Shown: one piece after another, positions 63,529-64,000 of the stretch
How positions within the stretch are numbered: position 1 is the first letter of the stretch
Layout of the letters: every line of letters starts with the position of its first letter
Source of the DNA: Sipunculus nudus
Lineage: Eukaryota > Annelida > Sipuncula > Golfingiida > Sipunculidae
Length of the DNA stretch: 64,000 nucleotides
NCBI GenBank assembly: GCA_026874595.1
Contig: CM049313.1
Location: 51,385,659 to 51,449,658, forward strand
Direction of reading: 5' to 3'
Translations under genes and position numbers: made by a program
Notes under the pieces: model-generated
What the model was told of the DNA's origin: nothing
What the model saw: only the letters and a program-made list of their open reading frames with translations
Databases searched by the model: none

Positions 63529-64000
63529 CAAACTAAGTGTACATATACTGCTTCCATGGTCATTGCCTGTACAGCTTTATAAATTACAAATTTTAATGTG
63601 AAACCATTTTTTGTTTAAACACACTCTAAACAAACCCTCTATCATGCCTTAATTATGCATTTCTGTTTGAAGGAATCGTGTGTGCACATGTGGGCCTTAG
63701 CTCACAAAGCCGGAATGTGGAATGATGCAAGTTGTGGAGTCAACGCCGGATATGCATGTATGATGTTAAAACGTGAGTAAAATACAATCAGATGGGCTGC
63801 CCTTACATTGGAATATGTTGTGAGTAATTGCAGATCTGTCGTTAAAGAAAAACTTTTAAATTTTGCTTTAATGGTGAGACTATAAAAGACTGAAGGATGC
63901 AAGATGTCCTTTTGACTACTTTGTGATCAAATTCTCCTGTCTTAAGTTCACTTGTATTTGGCATGTATTTTACAATTTTACTGTCATTACATTTTCAGTA
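13854..64000 (+). CDS. Giant multi-CTLD / discoidin / WSC lectin gene (3' partial)
   Basis: One spliced coding region from the start at 13854 through 45 complete exons, 6,019 coding bases and about 2,006 residues, with no in-frame stop when joined. Each exon starts in the phase left by the previous one and almost all have GT-AG borders with good donors. Order: signal peptide, CTLD1-5, three F5/8 type C domains, one WSC domain, CTLD6-10, with Pro/Thr linkers. Modules are mostly bounded by phase-1 introns, as expected for shuffled extracellular domains. No transmembrane segment is seen; the 3' end lies beyond the window, so secreted versus membrane-anchored is open. Likely role is glycan or pattern recognition outside the cell, inferred from domain families. 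Closest familiar annotation would be 'macrophage mannose receptor-like', but the discoidin and WSC inserts do not belong to that family. Exact exon borders were picked by eye without transcripts. Confidence 0.85.
15066..20319 (+). CDS. CTLD1 (exons 2-4)
   Basis: Exons 15066-15211, 18619-18746 and 20198-20319, residues about 16-146. Starts with the usual CPKGW of long-form C-type lectin domains and carries the expected cysteines (CP, FCY, SLC, NC, APC, YIC). The WIGG core is present. At the sugar/calcium site the tripeptide reads QPS, and the WND position reads WMVAPCN, so calcium-dependent sugar binding of the classical kind is doubtful. The intron between the first two exons is 3.4 kb and holds a hAT-like element. 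The domain is closed by a phase-1 intron, like the next four. Confidence 0.85.
16260..17505. mobile_element. hAT-like MITE in intron 2
   Basis: Left end TTAGGGGTGTCAAT and a right end whose complement is TTAGGGCAGCACG frame an AT-rich, non-coding interior that ends in a cluster of ATCGAT/CGATATCG words. Inside, a block with GATGGTGTGCTCAATTAATA is repeated in diverged form about 240 bases further on (near 16735-16910 and 16985-17125). The same block occurs in the element at 52482-53342, so the two belong to one family. Confidence 0.5.
19121..19707. repeat. Foldback element with an internal minisatellite, in intron 3
   Basis: Left arm 19121-19162 (GCAGGTGGCAGATTACTATC GCGAAA...) and right arm 19666-19707 are near-exact inverted copies of about 42 bases. 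Between them, 19205-19535, run about eight units of roughly 41 bases based on CCTTAGGCCACCAGGGTATA. The outer ends are unclear. Non-coding. Confidence 0.7.
20373..20575. repeat. G-run dispersed repeat in intron 4
   Basis: GAAGCGGCTCGG, a run of some 20 G, then GTCCAGGGGTCCGGATT and TTTTCAGACCATTTTCTGGT. Same family as 43090-43270 (GAAGCGGACCCAGGAGGAGG) and the G-rich pieces at 30840-31310. Non-coding. Confidence 0.5.
20720..20799. repeat. Hairpin in intron 4
   Basis: CTCTTCAGCCTTTTGAAATC at 20720 and its inverted copy ending at 20799 form a stem of 22 perfect pairs, extended by some seven imperfect ones, around a loop of roughly 20-30 bases. It is 400 bases downstream of exon 4. Could be a tiny foldback transposon or a structured intronic RNA. 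Confidence 0.65.
21750..23721 (+). CDS. CTLD2 (exons 5-7)
   Basis: Exons 21750-21973, 23102-23184 and 23615-23721, residues about 147-284. CDVDADW...SCYKY opens a long-form CTLD; WIGLSD is the conserved WIG core. An extra cysteine occurs in the loop before it (IIDCNE). The EPN position reads QPV and the WND position reads WVVDGC, so the primary calcium site is not conserved. Ends in VCEKPE and a phase-1 GTGAGT donor. Exon 6 is only 83 bases, matching the small middle exons of CTLD3, CTLD4 and CTLD9. Confidence 0.85.
24019..25035 (+). repeat. 13-unit array repeating the splice acceptor and start of exon 8
   Basis: Thirteen units of about 75-87 bp, mostly 77-80. Each has the intron end (AATCACGTGATTTGTGTGACAG), then GTACGTGCGCTGACGGCTGG and a version of the first 20 or so codons of the CTLD3 opening, ending near GTGTTACCAGG. 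Units begin near 24019, 24099, 24185, 24272, 24346, 24424, 24506, 24585, 24662, 24741, 24820, 24899 and 24979; the last one is the real exon start. Units 9-12 are the most alike, and the first seven are more diverged. Checked upstream units run into a stop, so they look like decoy or relic acceptors. Confidence 0.85.
24985..27112 (+). CDS. CTLD3 (exons 8-11)
   Basis: Exons 24985-25120, 25598-25680, 26484-26603 and 27008-27112, residues about 285-432; the only CTLD starting with a phase-1 intron that is split over four exons. CADGWEEHGQMCYQ opens the fold, YIGIWG is the core, and FICE closes it, followed by a Pro-rich tail (PTPPRPPS). No EPN or WND is present: the region reads GGATNQQ and WRAGYC. 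Its first exon is the last unit of a 13-unit tandem array (24019-25035) in which the acceptor and first 20 or so codons are repeated, so acceptor choice here deserves transcript support. I chose the last unit because only it runs open to a proper GTAGGT donor. Confidence 0.8.
25371..25415. repeat. (AT)n microsatellite in intron 8
   Basis: About 45 bases of AT; a shorter tract lies at 25313-25336. It ends 180 bases before exon 9. Confidence 0.85.
28440..29598 (+). CDS. CTLD4 (exons 12-14)
   Basis: Exons 28440-28598, 28886-28959 and 29451-29598, residues about 433-559. CENDWQVGGSRCYSF opens the domain; WYGM replaces the WIG core; FVCQKPG closes it. The binding loop reads NQQND rather than EPN, and the WND place reads WRTDAC. 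The third exon begins in phase 0 after a GTAGGT donor. A 110-130 bp hAT-like MITE sits in the second intron. Domain ends in phase 1. Confidence 0.85.
29078..29200. mobile_element. Short hAT-like MITE in intron 13
   Basis: About 120 bp dominated by ATCGATTATG/CGATTATCGAT words, with GGAGGTGCATAC on the left and TTTCACACCACTACC on the right, an imperfect TAGNGGTGNGAA-type inverted end. No coding potential. Lies between exons 13 and 14 of CTLD4. Confidence 0.45.
30095..30133 (+). CDS. Exon 15: Pro/Thr linker micro-exon
   Basis: 39 bases, phase 1 on both sides, encoding QTGVSPPTPAPT. It joins CTLD4 to CTLD5 and looks like a flexible, possibly O-glycosylated spacer. Length divisible by three and symmetric phase mean it can be skipped without shifting frame. 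Acceptor CATCAG and donor GTGAGT are good. Confidence 0.7.
30577..32202 (+). CDS. CTLD5 (exons 16-18), EPN/WND site kept
   Basis: Exons 30577-30747, 31452-31571 and 32086-32202, residues about 573-708. CGPGWRYD...SCYLV opens the domain, YWIGGHD is the core, SICKKP closes it. The loop has EPN (32088-32096) and the last strand has WND (32151-32159), the calcium and mannose-type sugar ligands in well-studied CTLDs, so this is a good candidate for real calcium-dependent sugar binding. All three exons are symmetric phase 1-1, unlike the first four CTLDs. Confidence 0.88.
31152..31308. mobile_element. Small G-rich MITE in intron 16
   Basis: GGGGCGGATCCAGGATGAAA at the left and the near-complementary TCCAGGGGATCCGC at the right enclose a G/A-rich, poly-G-bearing interior. 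Related but longer and more diverged pieces lie at 30840-31080, 20373-20575 and 43090-43270, all with CGGATC(C)AGG and long G runs. Confidence 0.5.
32243..32294. repeat. (AT)n microsatellite in intron 18
   Basis: About 52 bases of TA repeats starting 40 bases after the CTLD5 donor. Confidence 0.85.
32918..32956 (+). CDS. Exon 19: Pro/Thr linker micro-exon
   Basis: 39 bases, phase 1-1, encoding AQGFSTPRPTDVPG in context. Same length and phase as exon 15, joining the lectin block to the discoidin block. Acceptor TTTTCAG is strong and the donor is GTACGA. Cassette skipping would keep frame. Confidence 0.7.
33650..34790. repeat. Degenerate tandem repeat of about 330 bp, in intron 19
   Basis: Three or more diverged units, each with a GGCCGCTAGGGGGCGCTG landmark (near 33740, 33845, 34183 and 34513), followed by GCCATATCTCCAAAA, CTTATTTTCTTCCTCTG and TCAGTATGTCTGTCTG. 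It lies in the intron between the exon 19 linker and the first discoidin domain. Non-coding. Confidence 0.6.
34991..38516 (+). CDS. F5/8 type C (discoidin) domain 1 (exons 20-22)
   Basis: Exons 34991-35157, 36902-37048 and 38375-38516, residues about 722-873. Shows the family outline: N-terminal Cys, SGQHYIQDSHLSASSS, YIQADF, WVTKYYLLYRYD, RYVRL, and the closing FEIDGC. These domains bind phospholipids, glycans or other proteins through loops of a beta-sandwich. Splits fall after YIQ and after the NGQNK strand, both phase 0. The exon 22 acceptor (GTTGAAG) has a poor pyrimidine tract but gives exact frame and domain alignment with domains 2 and 3. Confidence 0.85.
36047..36475 (+). mobile_element. 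tRNA-derived SINE in intron 20
   Basis: The head is tRNA-like, with box A GTGGCTCAGAGGTAGAGCAC (about 36058-36077) and box B GGTCGTGAGTTCAAAT (about 36096-36111), followed by a body (TTTTCACGGTCGACCCCAAC... GGTAGACACCTGGCC) and a C/A-rich tail. A second copy sits at 45755-46181 with the same body and tail. It cannot be a working tRNA gene because the acceptor arm is not paired. Confidence 0.75.
39097..39436 (+). mobile_element. MITE with TAA target duplication, in intron 22
   Basis: 340 bp with inverted ends of about 30 bases: GGCCAAAATAAAAA then GGTATGGTTCCCAGACAC on the left; the right end is their near-exact complement (GTGCCTGAGAACTATACC...GGCC). TAA stands immediately outside both ends (39094-39096 and 39437-39439), a 3-bp target duplication typical of PIF/Harbinger-type elements. 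No open frame. A second copy lies in opposite orientation at 56703-57036. Confidence 0.75.
40212..41445 (+). CDS. F5/8 type C domain 2 (exons 23-24)
   Basis: Exons 40212-40546 and 41304-41445, residues about 874-1032. CQHEALISGDVIVQDAQLSA opens the domain, then YIQAEL, IRGIATKGRSD, YKFAYKESA, and FDVHGC closes it. The intron found after YIQ in domains 1 and 3 is absent, so one 335-base exon covers what they split over two. Domain order and the YIQ, ATKGR and HGC landmarks align well with its neighbours, indicating local duplication followed by intron loss, or intron gain in the other two. Confidence 0.87.
41929..44085 (+). CDS. F5/8 type C domain 3 (exons 25-27)
   Basis: Exons 41929-42110, 42909-43052 and 43947-44085, residues about 1033-1187. 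CGPQPMISGSKYRVSDAQL opens it, then YIQVDF, IATQGRRNRDQWVTTYRVLY, VRLN, and WEIWGC closes it. The WVTTYRVLYS strand is the most typical discoidin signature of the three domains. An additional cysteine (PAWCSK) lies in the loop before YIQ. A near-perfect 125-bp tandem duplication precedes exon 26 in the first intron. Confidence 0.87.
42578..42828. repeat. Near-perfect 125-bp tandem duplication in intron 25
   Basis: CTGTTTAAGTCACTTTTGAG through GTGGGCCTCAGTATA occurs at 42578-42702 and again at 42704-42828 with no difference seen by eye. It ends 80 bases before exon 26. The perfect match indicates a very recent duplication or an assembly artefact. Confidence 0.85.
43090..43270. repeat. G-run dispersed repeat in intron 26
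   Basis: GAAGCGGACCCAGGAGGAGG, GGGTCCGGATCTCCCC, CCAGGGCCCCCTCGGGATTC, and AGATCCAGGATC at the far end as an imperfect inverted partner. Open frames here on either strand are products of its GC-rich composition. It begins about 40 bases after the exon 26 donor. Confidence 0.5.
44850..45538 (+). CDS. WSC domain (exons 28-29)
   Basis: Exons 44850-44980 and 45379-45538, residues about 1188-1284. YVGCYGDD, RQICARHC, then GNICFCGNSYGSYG, CNTPCQGD and CGG reproduce the eight-cysteine WSC pattern known from yeast stress sensors, polycystin-1 and several animal extracellular proteins, where it is thought to bind polysaccharide. The split is phase 0 between the two halves and the module is bounded by phase-1 introns, so it behaves as a complete insertable cassette between the discoidin and second lectin blocks. 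Confidence 0.9.
45082..45121. repeat. (GA)n microsatellite in intron 28
   Basis: About 40 bases of GA repeats within the intron that splits the WSC domain; the only long GA tract seen in the window. Confidence 0.85.
45755..46181 (+). mobile_element. tRNA-derived SINE in intron 29
   Basis: Same family and orientation as the copy at 36047-36475: shared AGCCGGGAGGTC, TTTTCACGGTCGACCCCAAC, GGTAGACACCGGGCC and AGATTAAGAATTAGATAA blocks. The box A is more decayed here. It lies between the WSC domain and CTLD6. Confidence 0.75.
46671..50616 (+). CDS. CTLD6 (exons 30-32), EPN/WND site kept
   Basis: Exons 46671-46853, 47489-47643 and 50503-50616, residues about 1285-1422, plus a Pro-rich linker and the first cysteine of CTLD7 at the end of exon 32. 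CRDGWIRGPKNQCYQF opens it, WFGLH is the core, FICQSS closes it. EPN (47590-47598) and WND (50512-50520) are both present. The last intron is 2.9 kb and is largely filled by a 181-bp tandem-repeat element with another repeat nested in it. Confidence 0.87.
48030..49916. mobile_element. 181-bp tandem-repeat element with a nested repeat, in intron 31
   Basis: Outer ends ATGCCCCCGCC (48033) and its complement GGCGGGGGCAT (ending 49892) enclose at least six units of about 181 bp, each starting near ACGGACTTTTTTTCGCAATG and holding GATCGAGTTCGCGTTTCGTC. Four units run 48118-48840; two more diverged ones lie at about 49527-49880. Between them, about 48848-49525, is a different dispersed repeat opening with AGCCCTCAGCTCATAGGCTG, which looks inserted. 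No gene. It fills most of the 2.9 kb intron of CTLD6. Confidence 0.65.
51032..53662 (+). CDS. CTLD7 (exons 33-35)
   Basis: Begins with CGE at the end of exon 32, then exons 51032-51147, 51690-51835 and 53460-53662, residues about 1430-1565. GWLAYRWKCFQ follows the first cysteine; FYIDLSD replaces the WIG core; GICEKN closes the fold. The binding loop reads QPQ and WLNVLC replaces WND. Two acceptors are weak by eye (TTATAAAG before exon 33 and CTTGAAG before exon 35), though frame and domain fit are exact. Exon 35 runs on through a Thr/Pro linker into the opening of CTLD8, so the boundary intron present between earlier domains is missing. Confidence 0.78.
52482..53342. mobile_element. hAT-like MITE in intron 34
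   Basis: Ends TAGCGCTGGGCA (left) and complement TAGAGGTGCGCA (right) fit the TAGNGNTGNGCA type of hAT inverted end. The interior is AT-rich with many ATATCG/CGATAT words at both ends and no open frame. It shares the ATAGATGGTGTGCCCAATAA block with the intron 2 element. It ends about 115 bases before the exon 35 acceptor. Confidence 0.55.
53663..55685. other. Intron 35, long AT-rich intron without recognised repeats
   Basis: Two kilobases between the opening of CTLD8 and its second exon. AT-rich, with a G-run at about 54883-54894 and the word CTGAAGTGAGGAGTTCCTCAT near 54683. The minus-strand open stretch at 53887-54267 is low-complexity and has no domain. No MITE or SINE ends found. Confidence 0.4.
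55686..57334 (+). CDS. CTLD8 (exons 36-38)
   Basis: Begins with CPTGWVVDGDSCYQ at the end of exon 35, then exons 55686-55819, 56231-56283 and 57170-57334, residues about 1575-1707. SWIGLRQ is the core, NWADGQPG the binding loop (QPG in place of EPN), and NWICKAL closes it. I ended exon 36 at 55819 because GTATGT is the better donor and gives the correct Val codon and frame; the GT two bases earlier breaks frame. Exon 37 is only 53 bases. Confidence 0.82.
56703..57036 (-). mobile_element. MITE with TTA target duplication, in intron 37
   Basis: Reverse-orientation copy of the element at 39097-39436: shared interior words include GATAAAATCATACAATTTCC and CCGCTCGAACATTTC (inverted in the other copy), and the ends carry the same TATGGTTCTCAGGCACC motif. 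TTA lies outside both ends (56700-56702 and 57037-57039). It ends 133 bases before exon 38. Confidence 0.72.
58594..58635 (+). CDS. Exon 39: linker micro-exon
   Basis: 42 bases, phase 1-1, encoding GSISVRTTPAYPPP in context. It is the third short Pro/Thr linker cassette of this gene and lies between CTLD8 and CTLD9. Acceptor TTTCAG and donor GTGAGT are good; skipping keeps frame. Confidence 0.7.
58913..61414 (+). CDS. CTLD9 (exons 40-43)
   Basis: Exons 58913-59085, 59388-59458, 59807-59910 and 61151-61414, residues about 1722-1855. CGPNNLWKSYGGRCYN opens it, PWIGLTK is the core, WSDGSPTSYANW precedes the loop, and FICVIN closes it. The loop reads GSPS rather than EPN; WKDD stands at the WND position, so the site is only half kept. 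Exon 43 continues through a Pro-rich linker into the opening of CTLD10. The exon 40 acceptor must be ATAG at 58912: the CAG three bases on would create a stop in frame. The last intron contains an LTR fragment. Confidence 0.83.
60275..60818 (-). mobile_element. LTR fragment, family A second subfamily, in intron 42
   Basis: Very close to the solo LTR at 2341-3119: GTGCACAGTACCTGG, CAATCCAGAAAGTAAACTG, CACACGCTTCTGCGTCC and CGGCCCGGCGAGGG are shared in order. It lies between exons 42 and 43 (CTLD9), opposite in orientation to the host gene. No internal region is attached. Fossil fragment. Confidence 0.75.
62470..63772 (+). CDS. CTLD10 (exons 44-45), EPN/WND site kept
   Basis: Begins in exon 43 with CLQGWQDFGNKCFRI, then exons 62470-62612 and 63673-63772, residues about 1868-2006. 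VWIGMRQ is the core, ARGEPNGG carries EPN (62592-62600), and WND (63718-63726) precedes the last two cysteines (ASCG, YACMM). With CTLD5 and CTLD6 this is one of three domains keeping both motifs. The exon 45 acceptor (TTTGAAG) is weak. The intron between the two exons carries a TRIM-like mini LTR element. Confidence 0.83.
63101..63471 (-). mobile_element. TRIM-like mini LTR element with tRNA-like LTRs, in intron 44
   Basis: 371 bp on the minus strand. Parts: 5' LTR at 63354-63471, a primer site at 63333-63350 whose complement (TGGGGGCTCGTCCGGGAT) matches a tRNA-Pro 3' end, about 90 bases of non-coding interior, a short purine tract (complement of 63235-63242), and the 3' LTR at 63101-63233. 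Ends are TGTTAC...GTAACA and it sits in (AT)n. The 3' LTR contains Pol III-like boxes: TGGCGAAGCGGTTGG (A) and GGGTTCGAATCCC (B). The two LTRs share their outer parts well and differ most over the tRNA-like part. No coding capacity. Shares termini and primer site with family A, which may have mobilised it. Confidence 0.65.
63472..63527. repeat. (AT)n microsatellite next to the TRIM-like element
   Basis: About 55 bases of AT directly abutting the GTAACA end of the element at 63101-63471, with a short AT run also at its other end. Confidence 0.85.
63999..64000 (+). CDS. Start of a 46th exon at the window edge
   Basis: The window ends with a pyrimidine-rich ATTTTCAG acceptor at 63991-63998 followed by two bases. 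Exon 45 ends in phase 1, and C plus TA would begin a Leu codon. Given exons 15, 19 and 39, a linker micro-exon or a further CTLD is likely next. Only the acceptor is visible. Confidence 0.4.

Overview
This looks like a window of animal nuclear DNA, most likely from a mollusc and probably a bivalve. The signs are AT-rich sequence, long (AT)n tracts, GT-AG introns of 0.1-3.4 kb, tRNA-derived SINEs, many small DNA transposons and Ty3-type LTR fossils. The species call is an inference from the repeat style and the lectin architecture; no marker gene fixes it. I found no bacterial-type operon, rRNA, CRISPR array or intact tRNA gene.

Region 1 (1 to about 13.7 kb) is intergenic and built almost entirely of repeats. 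It holds two solo LTRs, an LTR fragment, one broken Ty3-type LTR element with a tRNA-Pro-like primer site, a second older Ty3 fossil on the minus strand, a 36-bp minisatellite, and hAT-like and other small DNA elements. I see no host gene in it.

Region 2 (about 13.75 kb to the right edge) is one very large plus-strand gene, which I assembled by eye from splice sites and reading phase. A TATA box and a signal-peptide exon are followed by 44 further exons whose phases all agree, giving 6,019 coding bases (about 2,006 residues). The gene runs off the right edge, where an acceptor for a 46th exon is just visible. The predicted secreted or cell-surface protein reads: signal peptide, five C-type lectin domains (CTLD1-5), three F5/8 type C (discoidin) domains, one WSC domain, then at least five more CTLDs (CTLD6-10), with short Pro/Thr linkers. 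Only CTLD5, CTLD6 and CTLD10 keep both the EPN and WND motifs expected for calcium-dependent mannose-type binding. The others keep the fold cysteines but have altered sites, so the protein looks like a multivalent recognition scaffold combining three or more carbohydrate-binding folds.

The introns carry most of the other structure. A 13-unit tandem array just before CTLD3 repeats the splice acceptor and first codons of that exon. A 371-bp TRIM-like mini LTR element in the last intron has LTRs containing a tRNA-like Pol III promoter. There is also a pair of MITEs in opposite orientation, a pair of SINEs flanking the discoidin/WSC exons, a satellite-like 181-bp repeat element with another repeat nested inside it, a foldback element, and several long microsatellites.
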